Shown: positions 11,901 to 26,000, counted from the first letter of the stretch. The stretch is DNA of 64,000 bases from Dicaeum eximium (GCA_013396995.1 VWZP01008131.1:496001-560000), one strand, 5' to 3'. Program-made: numbers and translations. Notes: generated by a model not told the origin, from the sequence alone.

Positions 11901-14900
11901 GAGCCACTGATTGAGGAACAGAGGTGAAGTCAGTAAATTTGTACAACCATTCCACTTGTCTCAGGACACTCTGTTTTATTCCATGCAAATACACAAACCA
12001 AGAATTTATTTGATTTTTCAGCAAGTCCATTTTCTCTGTATTAAGAGGGCAGCTAAAAAATATGGAAACAACTTAAGTAATCAACTCTGTTTATGACCAT
12101 GACCAAGCTCAGAAACCTTCTGACTCAGTTTATCCTTCCATAAAATTAGTTGACTACTTCACATGAAGGTGGAGATGTTTAATTAAAGTGTAATTGTTTT
12201 GCCTCTGAACTCATCCAGGTCCTGATTCAATGCACAGTGAAGTCAGTGAGGAGCTTTTAATTAATTTCCTGAGCTTTGAATAAGTACACATGGATGTGCA
12301 CCCTTAAAGGAAATGTGACCTAAATTTTTGCAGCAGAGTTGCTGCAAAGGAGAAATATAAATCCTGAAACAGCTTAAGGTAAACTACTGAAGGAAGGCTT
12401 TTTGTAGAGCTGAGGAGGGGATAGGGCAGCTGCAGGGATCTCTGGTGCCTGTTGCCATATTAATGTAATTTTAATGGAGTTTCCTAACTTTGAGTGTGTT
12501 GGATCTTATGTGGAAAGCTGGAAATTTCTTTGTGCCTTGGCAGCTTGCTCAGTTGGTCGGGGGAGGCAATATCAGACTTCAAGATAAACACAGTTAATGG
12601 AATGTTTATGTAAAACCAATCAGCAATAACACTTAAAATATAATTAACTTCAAGAGTTGGTGCCAAATTGAGAAAAATAGGAGCATTCAAGGCTTCTTAG
12701 CTGCCTTTTTTCAGGAATGTCTGTAGATGCCAAATAATACTCGTTGGTTTATGTGGAATTCGTGAAAGGTTTTGCTTAACTTCAGAGGTCAGATACATCA
12801 GCTTTGGCTAAACAGAACTTTTATTGCTGAAATCTTGCTCAGCAGCTACAATGAACTTGGTAAAACGAGCCTTTCACAATTCACATCAGACTGCAACCCT
12901 TCTCATGTCAAGATTCTTAGTTCAGTAACTCACAAAATACGTTTTAATCTTTAAATAGACTGTGTGTGAAATAGCACACGTGAGGCACTCCAGTTTTGGC
13001 CCCTTGTTTTTCGTGTATTCATTTCATTGCCCTTGGTAGCTGCAGTTCTGGATGTAGCTGCTCTCAGCTCCTTCCTTTTGGTGGGCAGCTGACACAGCAG
13101 AGGTGTATCTAATTGTGCTCGTGGCTTGGCAGAAGTCTGGCTGCACTTCCAGTCCTTCTCTTTGCCCATTCTGCCTTAAATTGGTGGTGGCTGGTGCAGT
13201 CCTGCTCTTGGGAACTCCTCAGGTGATCTGGGGTCTTGCAGTGGTTGTAACTTGGGTAAGGACCAGCCACTCTTGAGCATTGCTGTGAATGGTCTCTGGG
13301 CTAACTCCTGTTGTTACCATTGTTATATACTGGAGTTTGATTAATCTAAATTCATGTTTTTACATGTGGTTGCCTTGAACATGTGTGTGTTGTGCCTTGC
13401 CTGTGGTTCCTCCATTGTGCTCAGGAATTTCTCAGTCCCAGAAGTGGTGGGGGCTCACCAGAGCCCTGCAGTCCCTGGTTTTCTCTCCAGCCTGGTTTGT
13501 GTCAGTGCTGAGGGGACTCTTCAGTGTCACACCACTGACCTCAGGCAGCTTTGTGTCACAGTTCCCAGCTCAGGGAATTAAGGTAGCATTCAGAATTGTG
13601 GCTAGGCAGGAAGGAAATTGCATCTGTTTTCCTGAGAAATAGGAAGTCTCTTGAAGGCAAGATTTCCTTCCTTGCAGTCCCACTTGGCCAAAACACAGGG
13701 AAAGCAAAACGTCCGTGGTAAAATTGGTGTGTAATTAGGAACTTGTTTTAAACTAGTGAATGTTAAAAGTCCTCTGTTAAAACTGACAAACACTTTTTTC
13801 CTTCCTCTCTCCATCTGATATCTTCGCAGCACGGTCTTGTTTGGTGACCTAAGAAAGCAACAAAAATGCTTTTATTGTGCTTTTTGTTTCTAGTAAGTCC
13901 TTCAGAGAAGAGAGAAGCTGGCATGCTTGGCATACTCTACTGAGACCAATCTGTGGAACACTGTCCAGGAAAAGTCTGATGGATTATTATTTTGTGAAGG
14001 TCTTAGGAGCAAAAGTCTCTTGCCCACATTACCCAGGAACTTTGCTGCTGCTCACGGATCACTGAGGAGGCAGAGTTTGTGTTCTGGTTAGTACAAAGAC
14101 ATGATGGAGGCATGTGGCCACATTAGACAAAGAGTCATTAATTCTTAGTTCAACTCACAGCAAGAGCTGTTAATAATAGATCTCTTTAAATGGTTTTGAA
14201 AATTAAACCTTCCTTCAGAACTGAAACCTCTTCTTTGCTTTTTTTTGGTTATTCAGAGCATCCATGGGGAAAGCAGCACAGAAGTTTGTTTTGGTTTTGT
14301 TTTTTTTTTTCCTAAAGAGGCAAGATAACTAGGAGGCATTAGGGCTGTGTTTGTCACATTTTACAGCAAATTTTATTGAGCTATGAATCCAGAACACTAT
14401 TTCATGCTGTTGTCCAGTGGTTACACAATTTTGGTAGTAAAGAACTATTAATCTAAGAGTCTCTGGCCCTAACAATGTGCTTTGACATTGTGTTGCAAAA
14501 TACTAAAATGCTAAGTAGTCACCAACCTAATAACAGCTCACATTTTAATTGCTTTTAAAGAATCTAGTTAGCCATAATCTTCCTACTATAACCCACCACA
14601 TCTTTTGTAGTAGAAAGACCAACACAGCATCTACAGAGAGCCAGGTGTTAGGGAGAGCTCTCAACACAAACGTGACCTGTGCTGCCCTGTAATTCTTACT
14701 GACACCTGGACATCATTATTGCCAGGTCACAGACATTTCACACTGCAGATGCCTATAAACTGCCACAAAGATTGGGTGTTGATGGCCACAGAGCACAGAG
14801 CAGACCTGGGGACTGTCACTGGAGTTAATAATTAATAGTTAAAAAATATCATCCACCTCACAGGTGTTCATGGGTACCTGCTTGTACAATGCATGGCTGC

Positions 14901-17900
14901 CAACCATATAAAAGGGGGTGGATACACTGAAAATCATTTGTTGATTCCTGTAAGTATTGATGATTTTTACCTGTTACTGGTGCTCCATTTTTTCACTAGT
15001 TCATGTTCCACGTCAATATCAAACTATGAAAATAGAGCTAATTTCTCAGAGACAAGAAAAGGCATCTCAAGTTTAGCTCTATGTGCTGGAAACTTCATTT
15101 TCTGTTTCTGAAATAAAATATTTACAGATAGATCCACACAAAGCTTTGCTGTACTGCTGTATTTTAATGATGGATGCTGAACACTTTTTACAGCAGTAAT
15201 TCTTCAGTGGGGTACCTGGTAGTTAAATCATTAGCCATCTGTCATTAGTGCCTAATTTCCTGCCCAGGAGATTTGTAGCTTTGTTTTAAATAGGAGAAGA
15301 GGTGGCTGAGGCTCTGTGGAAAAGGCCAGAGGTTGGGAGAAGAGCAGCACTGCCCATCCAGCTGTTGTGAGTAAAGTGTTGGAACATTCTGCTGGAATTG
15401 TCTCTTGGACTGGGACGCAGCTTGTGCATAAACTGCTGTTCATGAAGTGGTGTCGCTTTTTAAAGGATTTTTGACACATTAGTCTTTGAAGTATGGATAC
15501 CTCTGTGAAATGAAAGGCTTTTTTTCAGGTTTTGTTGCTGTTACTAGGTTTAATTTCAGAGGCTTCACGTTGACTAACATGAGCTACCTAAAACCCCGTG
15601 CTGCCTCTTCTGACCGTATGAGATGTGAGAGGTGTCTTCTCCTTGAGGGAAGGGGGGAGAAATCACCTGGTTTGTGTGTGCCTGAAGGTCAGGAGGTAAA
15701 TTTTAATTTCATGAAAGTGGTGATTGTGATAGTAGGATTTTTTAAATTTATTTTTTAAGTCAGCTTGAGCATTGATGTAAGAACTGTTGGAACAGTTGAT
15801 GTAAGAACTCTATGGAATGCACTTCATTGCTACTTTTGAAGTCTGTTTTGAAGCTCTGAAAGGTGATCCAGCACTGGGGAGAAAAACCCCTGCTTGTGTT
15901 CATAAGTGTTTCATGAATAAATTGCAGTATTTGGGGCTGTTTCCTGTCCTTCTTCAAGAAGGAGGACTGTAGTGTTTCGTTAAAAATTTAAATCTAACAT
16001 TTGAGAGATGTGAACCTACCACAGGAGTTCCAGCAGTAAATTGACCTAAATCTGACACTGGGGTTCAGATTCTGAAGTCAGCTAAAAGGTAGCACTGAAC
16101 ATAGAAATGAAGACAAAAAAAACCCGTATTAAATATTTCAGTTCATACTGTTCACCTATAAATAGGTAGCTGTTATGAATTCTTCATTGTATCCCTCTGG
16201 AGATGGGAATTAATCCCGTCTCCAGCTGCCTGTGACTGAAGGTCATGAGTCAGAATGAATTAGAGGAAAATTTGTAGCAGGGTTTTTGCAGACTCTGGTT
16301 CCTGACTTCAGGTTTCAGGCTCCAGCTTGGAAGGTTTTTCGGGCTCTAACTGTTCTCTGAAAAATGTCATTTGAAAACTAACAAGGCTGAAATGAGGGGC
16401 AGCATCCCCTGGCACTTCCAAGGCTCCCAGTACGACCCTGTCTCAGCACTGAAGTGCTCCGTGTGGAATGTGGAGGGGATGGATAACCTTGGATAATGAT
16501 ATCAGAGAGTCAAAGGGACCCTTCCTGCTGCTCTCAACTCCACTTGTGTAGAGCAAAGGGAGCCTGCAGTGCTTGGGTTTATTCACCATAACTCCTTCTC
16601 TGAGCTTTACAATCCTAGCCCATTAATTGAGGCTTTCGCTGCCTTGAACAGAACCAGTCAGATTCAACCAAAAAAAAATTGTAGCTGAACTAACTCCTGT
16701 TGGGTTTCTTTTGGCTATAAGTGGAAATGCTACAAGATATTAAAGAGGTAGTCAGCTGTGATTTATGTTTTAAAGGACTTGACAGATGGCTGCTCTAAGT
16801 ACCCTAAATTATTAAGACTGAATATGTAAAATACTACATTTTCCAACAGCTTACTGCCTTTTTATTTTCTCCCCCCTTAATTTAGGCTGTGCAGATTCCT
16901 CAGTTGCACTTTGTGTTTTCCCATGCCAGTCAAATGTGGTTGTTAGGAATTTCAGCATTACAGAGGACTACAGTGTTGGGGGAAATGTGAAATTTGAAGG
17001 AACAAAAGCTCATGTTGCTTCCTCATTGCATTAAATAAGCATGGCTTTAAAACTGAATGGGATGCTTAAGTAACTTCCTTTATGCAGAATTTATAAAAAC
17101 GCTTTTTTTAGTGTGTCTCTTTTTCTGTTGATATGTGAAATTTTTGTTTATTTAAAAAGATGACGAGGGCACTCAGAAGAATTTGGAAATTCTTAATTAT
17201 GAACTGATCTGTGGCATTGTCCAGCAGAAAGTCCCTTCTAGGTTTTGAATTCATACCCGTGTAGGTGGAAGTGAAGGAAATACAGTTACAAATCTGTAAT
17301 TTTCAGTTACTGTGTGTTGGAATCTTCTTCTGAAGGCGTTCAGTCAAAACAGTTCTTGCTGGTGAGGCTTGAGTTTCCTGAGGAGCTGTTTCCATCTGTT
17401 GGTAAAACAGACAAGTTAAACTGAGATGGAGCACAGATTTCTCCTGTCTACATTTTTGTGAAGTGAAACCCCAATAGCTGATGTTCTAAACCCAGTTAGG
17501 AAAGAAGAATAAAAGGGAAGGCTAACTGCAGCTACAGTATTTTTTCATTATGTACTGTTGTGTCTGGGGTCAGTAATTAAAGAGAAAGCCGCTGTGGTAT
17601 TTTAATTCATTTTTGGGAAGAAATATATTTTATTACCATTAGAGACTTTTCAGAACAAGTAACAATGAGGAGAAGAAGTGAGGAAGTATCCCTTAATGCT
17701 AGTGGGAAAATTGGAAATACTTAGGTACTACATTACTTGGTGATAGCCTTTAGAGCAGCCCGGGTGTTTTTAGGTGTAGAAGCACCTGCACCTTCTCATT
17801 CCAAACCCGTGCCTGGTTCCCTCTGATCTCTGACTTCTGCCCTGCAGAGCTGCAGCTCCAGGGCACAGTGCTTGGGAAGGTGCTGCTGGGGCTGGGCTGC

Positions 17901-19274
17901 CAGGGCTGAGAGCCTTCCCCAGCCAGGGGAGGCTTTGGGAGGAGGCAGAGGGGGTGGCAGGCGTTCCTGGCTCTGCCCAGTCCACATGCTGGGCCTTGCT
18001 GAGCTGCAGGAATTCCTGGGATCCTCACCCAGCCCAGTGCAGGCAGCGTGGGCAGGGGAGTGCTGGACTGCAGCAGCTTTCTGTACTGCTGGGAAAGGGG
18101 GGGATGTCTGCAAACTCAGATTATTGCTGTGGCAAAGCTGGGCTGGCAGCCCTGGCTGTAATATATAGATCTTTGTTGTTTATTATTCTGTCATGTGAAT
18201 CATCTTAAAAATGAATGAGAACTAAATTCATTGCCTGTGCCTGGCAAACAAGGGAGAATTAGGTGACCCAATTATGTCCATTTGCAGCATGTTTGATGCA
18301 GCAGGACAAGCTTGAAGCATTTAGTCTTTAACAAAGTTTAGTGAAGAATGCAATTGTTTCTGACTAACACTGCAGCTTTTGAAATGCAGGGGTCAGTGTG
18401 TGAGAAAGGAATGGAAAACTGACACTGGGGACTAGATCCAGGTTTAGCTGCCAGAGGTGAGCACAGGCAGCCCAAACTTTCCTGTTGGCTCTGCACATCT
18501 GCCTCACCCTGACCTGGAGAGACCAGTTCCAGATCTGATAGTGCATTCCCCATGGCTTCAGCAGCCTTGGCCTCTCTTCCTGCAGTGCCAGCCATCCAGG
18601 ACACCATTCCCAGAAACTCAGCTGACATCCCATTACTTCTTTGCTGAGGCCAGGATGTCTCAGTTGGGTTTTATGCTGAAAGCTTCCTAAAGAATGCAAA
18701 GCCTGAATGCAATTCATCCTCAAGTGATTGGGAATGTCATTGGTATGGTCAGGGTGGAAATCTTGCAGCTGAAGAATGGCTTGATTTTAAAAAACTTTAT
18801 ACATAAAAAGGTTCTTATGTTTAACAGCTCCAGACAAGCATGCAGTTTTTTTAATTTCACCTAGACCGTGTTCTGAAGCAGAGTGGGAATGAAGGTGCAT
18901 TGATTAAGGATCTTTCTGGGGTTCAGCTGTGTATGTTCTGTAATTCTTTGCTCATCTGTTTTCACAGGGCAGTTCCCTCATACATTTTTCCCAGCTCCGG
19001 TCACTGGTCAGGACTGCACACGAGGATTATCTGATCTCCTGTGGTTTCTAGAAGCAGGTACGTTGGCACAGGTGTTTGGTTGGTTGGGGATGGGGCAGTG
19101 ACCACTCACCCATGTGCCAGAGAGGTTTGTGGGGGCAGGGAAATGCTGCTTAAGGAGCATTTCTTAGTGTGTAGCTTTCTGGAGAGAACAAAGTTGGTAA
19201 GTACTGTGGTAAGATTTTTCAGTCCTTCATTTGCAAATGTGGATCTTCTGGGCATGGACCAGCTCTGTACGTGG

Positions 19275-19279
19275 GTGTG
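19275..19279. repeat. Target site duplication, left copy (GTGTG)
   Basis: This is a 5-bp direct repeat immediately outside the TG end of the LTR. It is identical to 20691-20695. Confidence 0.7.
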
Positions 19280-20690
19280 TGTCATGGTTTGAGGCTTACC
19301 CGGAAATGGTAAGAATTTGTAGGCGGCTCATTTGAAATCGCAGGTGGACAAATTCAGGAGGAAGAGGGAGGAGCTCTCTCTTTCCAGGTAGGGTGTCCCA
19401 GAGGTAAGAGCTCCCTGGGGCCAGGCCGGGGGGGGCTCGGCCCCTTTCCCAGGCCCGGCCCAGCCGGCGGCTGTGGGACGGTTCCCCCTGTCCCCCCACC
19501 CCCATTCCATCGGAGGCAGGCGGCGGGGGAAGGGTGGAAAGAGATCGGCCAGTTTTGTCACGGCCCCCCCCATCGGGCGGCGGCAGGAAGGCGGGGGGAA
19601 GGGTGGCCGAAGAGCCAAGGCCTTGTGAACAATGGCCCACCCCAAGGAGCAGCCCGGGGGTCGGACCCCCGCACCCCAAGAGTGGCCCAGGGAAAGGGAA
19701 GGCGCGAGAGAGAGACCGAGACAGCCAGCGCGAGAGCCAGGCCGAGCCAGCCGATCCGCAGTTCCCGCGGCGGGAGTCACATGAGCTCTGCAGGCTCTGA
19801 GCGAGAAGTTAACCCCTTCAGAGCTCCGATCCTCCTTCCAATTGAGTGAGAGAGGACTGAGATGGGAGACAATGTAAAGAGTGACATTGAAACATCGGAG
19901 TCAGTGAGAAAGAAGTGAAGCCCAGATGGGAGGGAAGAGGAGATGATTTTGAAAACCTCTTGTGGGTTATGGAGAAAAAGACTCTTTTCTGATTGTAACA
20001 CACATGAAAGGCTGTCGGGGAGATGGAAAGTTCAATTTTGAGCAAAGGAGAGTGATCCCAGGAGAATTTTCACAGAGATGAGGAAATGGTGCCCGAGAGA
20101 GAAGAGGAAGTTGATTTTTTTTTAGACTTTTGTTGCCTGGGAAGATTCAGTGGGAGGAGAGAAGAAGATCCTCTGCTTTCTGTTGTGAAGTGCATCTGTA
20201 AAGCAGGAAATCCCTGCACCCGCAGGCTTTTTGTGGCCCCTTTCGAGCTTTGGGACAGCTGTGGAAAGTGGGAAACCTCACAAGCAAATTTGACCCCGGG
20301 CGGGTTGCTTGTGGGGACATTGGGAGACGCAAGAGAACTTTCATTTTCTCTTGTGGAGAAGCTTTTCCATAACACGAACAAGAGGGACTCCTCTCCCTGA
20401 GAGAGAATTGAGAAAAGACTATTTCAAAAATGATGGACTGATTGGGATTGTTGAGTGTTATTTCTTTACATTGACAAATGGGAAGGAAAGGCTTGTGGAG
20501 GGAGGAGAAGGGTCTGAAGGGTTTTGGTGGGTTTTTTGTTCTTTTCCTTTTTTTCCTTTCTTTTAGTTACTGTTAATGAACTGTCTTTTTTTCTTGAAGT
20601 TTTGAGCCTGCTTTGCTTTTCTCTTAGTTGATCCTATTTTACAGCAGGAGAGTGCTCTGGTGATTAACCAGCACGAGAAAACCCACCACA
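19280..20690. mobile_element. Solo LTR of an endogenous retrovirus, ERVL-like
   Basis: The 1411-bp element starts TGTCATGG and ends CCACCACA, the TG...CA termini of LTRs. It is flanked by a perfect 5-bp direct repeat GTGTG (19275-19279 and 20691-20695). A 5-bp target duplication is typical of class III ERVL-type integration. Inside are a GC-rich block (about 19420-19770), a purine-rich middle and a T-rich 3' third. The composition and the terminal segment resemble LTRs that I recall from passerine genomes. No gag, pol or env reading frame is present, so recombination has left a single LTR. The exact family cannot be named without a repeat-library search. Confidence 0.8.
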
Positions 20691-20695
20691 GTGTG
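20691..20695. repeat. Target site duplication, right copy (GTGTG)
   Basis: This is a 5-bp direct repeat immediately outside the CA end of the LTR. It is identical to 19275-19279. Confidence 0.7.
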
Positions 20696-22968
20696 GAAAT
20701 TTTCTCATGTAACATATGCTGGGTGATGTTGTCATCCCAAACTGTGTCTTCTGAAAGCTTTATGTAACAAGAAAACAGAGATATGCTCACATTTCTCGTG
20801 CTGAGGTCTCAGTGGTGGTTTAAACCTTTCCACTCTGATGCCATCGAGTAGGAAGAGCTGTGGTGGCAGGGGAATTGTGTGCTGCAGGGAGAGCAGAGTG
20901 CTGCTGCTCTGAAAGCTTAGTTTTACCTCTCTGTACATATTTTTTGAGCCATATTGAGTGTTTTTTCCCCCATGCTGCTCACTAATTATGTGAAGCACTC
21001 ACTGAATGGGCAGGCTTTAGGGTTTTTATCCTCCCTGTTGAACAGGTGGCTTCATGACAAACCCATCTTGGCTGAAGGTTACTTCAGCCAAGTACTTGAA
21101 CCTTCCTACCGGGCTTAGGTAGGAATTCCCATCACCCCTTTTTAAAGTTTGAAAATGAATAAATAACTAGAAGATAGTTATGGTGGAAAACAACAAATAG
21201 TAACCAAAGCAGGTCTGGTAATACCTGGTGTGCAGAGGAGTGCTGGGGTGGGGTCTCCTCCTTGGCACGGGGGCAGCTGTGGCATTTTTTGGTGCTGATG
21301 GATGGTGCCACCTACTGATATCCCATCCATCTTGTTTCATTTCTAAACCACAGGTGTCTTACTGCATTTCAGCTTTTCTTGTTGGGATTTTTCTTTTCTA
21401 GGTTGATTGGTTACTAGTACAGTTGCTTCCCTTCTCAAGTACAATGTTTTTTGAAAAGTATTTATAATATTAAGAACCAGTCCCAACCTTTCAGTCTGAC
21501 TGGGTATCTTGATTGATGTTTATTGTTATCAGTCTCTGGATGTGTGTAATTAATGTCTCTTGCTCACTATCTTATTTTGTTCCTTGCCTTACTATTGGCA
21601 TCACTTGTTAGCACTCAGTAAATTGCACTGTGGAGTATATCCCTAGTAGCATAATCCAATTTACTTACTTGAATTGACAACACAAAATGATGGGATTGTT
21701 CAATTCCCCCTTCAGAGAGCAGTTTGCTGGTTGTATAAAAAACCCCAACACTCATCACCTTGCACATGTACAGGCTGCAGGTTTCCAAGCAGAGCCATCT
21801 ACAGCAAATCAGCTTCATGCAGATCTTCCCACTGAAACACGTTCAAGGAGGGCTGGTGATGGATCTTTCTCACTTCTTGCTGCTGTTATCTCCATGCTCA
21901 GTAGTGTGGGTGGCAAAGCCTGTCCCAGCAGCTGCTGCTGAAGTTTGCATTACTTCTGACTCACTCAGGAGGGCCTATGTGTAATTTTAAACAGTTTCCA
22001 CACCCAGATTACTTTCCCTTAAAAGTAATAATGGAAATTAAGTGAGAGGCTGGTAATGACTGCAGGAAAACATTACTGGGAAAACTGTGTTTGAAGTTGC
22101 TGGGATACAGCCTTCCCTCTGCAAGCCTTGTGTAGTGTGTTCCCTTCATTGCTGAGGTTCGGGAAATCACATTTATATGTGGTTTTTTAAGAGCAGCTGA
22201 AGAGAATGCCTGAATGTTGTTTTTTTTTTTTTTTTTGTCGTGGTAAACACCCTGTTGTGGAACTTAAATAATTACCAGATACTCACATAATAAAGTATAA
22301 TCATGCTTTGTGCTATAGAATTTGTATAGCACAGTCTGTTTATTACATAACATCATTACTTTTATTAAAACAAGGAGCATAAGCTCAGCTTTTAAATGAT
22401 ACTCTTTCCCTGCTCCTCTTAGCTCTTTCTCTCCAAAACCATTTCATAAATTTTAATAACTTTTACAGTAACTCAGTGGCTTTCTTATATGATATATAAA
22501 AGATAAAAAAGAAAAAGAGGAGGAAGATGTAAGAGTTTAGATTTCACACAGCTTTTGTTTAGCCATTGCAGGCTTGATGGCTGTGCTTTCTGCATCCTGT
22601 TTTTATTCTGCTTGTGCTTATTTATGGAAAAAACCCCAAACCACGGACTCTTCTGTCAGGGTGATTCTTTCATCTAGTTCTTAGAATTCCTTTTCTGCTC
22701 ATGCAGGAGCGTAACCACAGATAATGAGCTGTGGGGATGTGAACATGAGTCTCTGTGAATGTTTCAGTTGCATGTCTGAGGCCCAGTTTGGCTGCTGACA
22801 TTTTTAAGGGTTTGTCTGGGGAAGGATGTGATTCCTCACTCTCCTAGGATATTCAGTGGTCTGCCCACTGGAGAAAAACAGGTATTTCGGAAATGAAACA
22901 TTTCTTCTATTTCCTGTTGGACCCCATTGCCTATTCTAGTTTGTCTTTTGCTGCTTTTGTGTCTGCAG

Positions 22969-23089
22969 GACCTCAGGAGCTGGCAGGAGGGGAATGAACC
23001 GTGAGGGCGTCCCCGGAAAGAGTCCGGAGGAGATGTACATCCTGCAGAAAGTGAGAGTGCTGCTCATGCTCAGGAAGATGGGATCAAAG
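22969..23089 (+). CDS. CTNNBIP1: CTNNBIP1 first coding exon (coding from 22994)
   Basis: The acceptor TGTCTGCAG ends at 22968. 25 bases of 5' UTR precede the ATG at 22994-22996 in the context GGGGAATGA. 96 coding bases give 32 residues, MNREGVPGK to RKMGSK. The donor is AAG|GTAAGA. The start is chosen because it gives the conserved MNREG N-terminus. Confidence 0.96.
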
Positions 23090-26000
23090 GTAAGAGGCAC
23101 TTCATAGCCCATCTTCTGGGGGTTTTCAGGCACCTTTGGGCCAGCTGGGCTAGTGCTTGTGAGATGCGCAGGTGATGGTCTGGTTTTAATGCTGAATTGT
23201 TTTAGCTGTCCTGGGTTTAACCCTTACCAGTTCAACACAGTCAATTTTTGCTTTAATATTATGAGGCTTGTGATGCCCGGAACTAGCATGTATAGATAAA
23301 TGATTTCAAGTCTCTCATTATTGGAAAAAGAGCCCAGTGAAGCAGCTGTTTCAAGGTGGCACCATGAGTTTGTGGTGTCCCATTTGGCTGCTGTGTCCTT
23401 GCTGCTGCTCGAGGGGCACAAATGAGGGGTGGTGAGGAGCAGAGCAGAGCTGGTGTGGTGCCTGTCCCTTGGAGCTGCTGCCTGCAGTCTGTGGGCTCTG
23501 CTGGGTGCTCAGGTGTCACCTCTGAGCTTTGCTGGGTGCTCAGGTGTCACCTCTGTGCCCGCAGCTGACGGCCAGCGAGGAGGAGTTCCTGCGCACGTAC
23601 GCGGGGGTGGTGAACAGCCAGCTGAGCCAGCTGCCCCAGCACTCCATCGACCAGGGTGAGTGCCCTCTGTGCCCCCTCTGTGCCCTCCCAGTGCCCCCTG
23701 TGCCTTCCCTGTGCCCTCCCAGTGCCCCCTGTGCCCTACCTCTGCCCTGGAGCTGCATCCCCTGCGCCAGCAGCCTCAGAAAACACCACCCGTGGCCTCC
23801 TGGACTTCCAGAATCATTTGCCACCTGCTGAAACGCATCCTGCAGGCCAGGATATGCAGGCTTTGTTAATATTTTGCAGAATTCTCGGTAAACAATTGCG
23901 TGGGGCTGCTCTGAGTCCACCAATCTCTTCTGAACCTGAAGGTTTCTGACTGGGCTCCTCTCCCTCCCCTGCACAGCCCTCGTGCCAGGTCACGTTCATG
24001 AAGTGCAGTTTGGTGTTGAAGGAACAGTGTCAGACTCAGGCCAGAAAGAGCTGAGCAGAAATTTAGTACGGACCTGGGACATCTAGAAATGCATTACAAA
24101 CACAACCTGCACAAACTTGCTGCTGTGCTCATTCCTTGCATAGCTGGGGGCTGATGGAGGTGGATATGCTTGAAGAATTCTGAGCCAAAATACAAATGTA
24201 ACAAAAAGTTACATTTTTCACAGTGAAATCTATGCTGGATTACCTGCACTTTGGCAAAGAAAAGGTGATAAAATCAGAAGTCCAACCAGGGGACACAGAT
24301 ACTTCCTACAGTGGTGCTGAAGCTGTAGTGTGCTCCACAGACAGAAGCATTTATTGCTCAGGACTTCGATTTTCTTAGAAATCTCTCCAGGTTCCTAACA
24401 GTCAGTAGTGATAGTGCTCCTTGCCTGCTGCTGCCTGTACCCTCTGCTGTGTCCTGGGCTTGGTGAGCAGGAAGGGCTGAGCGTGGAACTCCTGGAAGCT
24501 GGGAATGCCAGGCCCAAGGTGTGGGATGTGGCACCCTAAGGGAGATCCATCTCCACTAGATGGCATTGCCTGGTGCTGGAAAACCCTGCAAGTCCTCACA
24601 CTCCCTGTGCTGCTGCTCCCAGATTGCTTAAAGGAATTTTCTTCCCTGCTTTTCTGTTTTCATTGAATCTCCTCTGGAGGATATTTTTTTTTTCCTTTAT
24701 GCAGCTTGTCTTACACAACAACAAAAAGAGGTGTTATTAAGGGAGTAACTTACACCAAGTTAGCACTTCAGTGGATTTCACAATCTTTTGTTCCACAGTA
24801 GGACAGGTTGCCCTCAGCCTGACATGTCCCTGATGTATCTTTAGAACCATTTTCCTCCAGCAGGCACAAAAGACACAAAGCTAACTTCACATCCCCATTT
24901 TGTTCCAAAAACCAGAGTGACTTGGCCTGAGCACTCTGAGAGCTTTGTTGTGGGCCTGCAGGTTCCTGTGTGTCCCTGAGAATGCTGCAGTCTGCTCCAG
25001 TTCCAGGAAGGTTCTTTTGGTTTCTTGGGGTTTTCTTGACAAGAGTGTAGAGGATGGACAGTGTACAATTCTGTAGGTGGATTACAGTCTCCATGGCACA
25101 TTTTATGTATTTCCTTTCTGTGTGTCCATGATCCCTGTCCCTACCTGTGGCCCCACAGCAGAGCCCTGGGCAGGGCTGCTGGGCCTGTCCCTGTGTGCTC
25201 CTGCTGAGATTCCTGGGCAGAGCTGTGACTCCTGTGTGAGCCCCTTGGTTTGCCCACAGGAGTCACTGCAGCCTCTGACACTGTCAGGATGTGGCAATGC
25301 TCTGAAGGAAGGAGTTTTTACTGTCCCTGCTCAATTCAGGCTTGTGCCATAAACCCTCCTTGAGCCACTGTCAATACCAATATCTCTGACATTTAAAGTT
25401 CCTCTGTGAGACTGTCTGTTGTCTAAGGATCCAGCAATGGAAGTTAATTTGGATCAAGAAGCATCTTAGAATATCTTTGTCATTTTTAATCAAGCCTGAA
25501 GGCTAAGACTCCCCTTCAGTTTATGCTTATTTGTATTGGAAGAGGAGATATGATAATTGAGTCTAATATTAATGTCATGCTCACATTTTTTATAACCATT
25601 TTATTTTTCAATCATTGTTAACACCTATGTGAAAGTGCAAAACCCAGGGATTTTCTTTACTCCAGGAGCTCTTTAGCTGACATCTGTGGAGTGTTTGTTG
25701 TTTGTTTTTATGGCTCCAGGAATAACTGAGGAGCCCTGAGGCATCTCAGTTCAGCCAGTGTGTGTGTGCTGGAGAGGGGCTGTAATCCTGAGCTGTTCTG
25801 GGATGTTCACACCTTGGTCCTGCCTGCATTGCAGCAAGAGCTAACACAGCTCACACTTGATCAAATTCAGGCTTTCTCACATTTTTTTGAGTGCAAGCAA
25901 AATGCCTCTCAGGAAGTTCCATGCACAGAAGCATCTCCTGCAGGAGCCCCATACTCCCAGTTCCCAGCTCCCTGCATTCCCAGAGGGTGGGCTGGCTCTG

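Larger units (their letters stand above)
8875..22968 (+). other. CTNNBIP1: CTNNBIP1 intron 1 (inferred, about 14.1 kb)
   Basis: If the 8874 donor is real, this is a single intron from there to the ATG exon. It contains the end of the CpG island, a solo LTR at 19280-20690, a short near-repeat (TTGATGTAAGAACT twice at about 15772-15810), a GC-rich patch near 17.8-18.1 kb and homopolymer T runs at about 14300 and 22220-22236. I recognise no coding exon in it. Confidence 0.5.
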
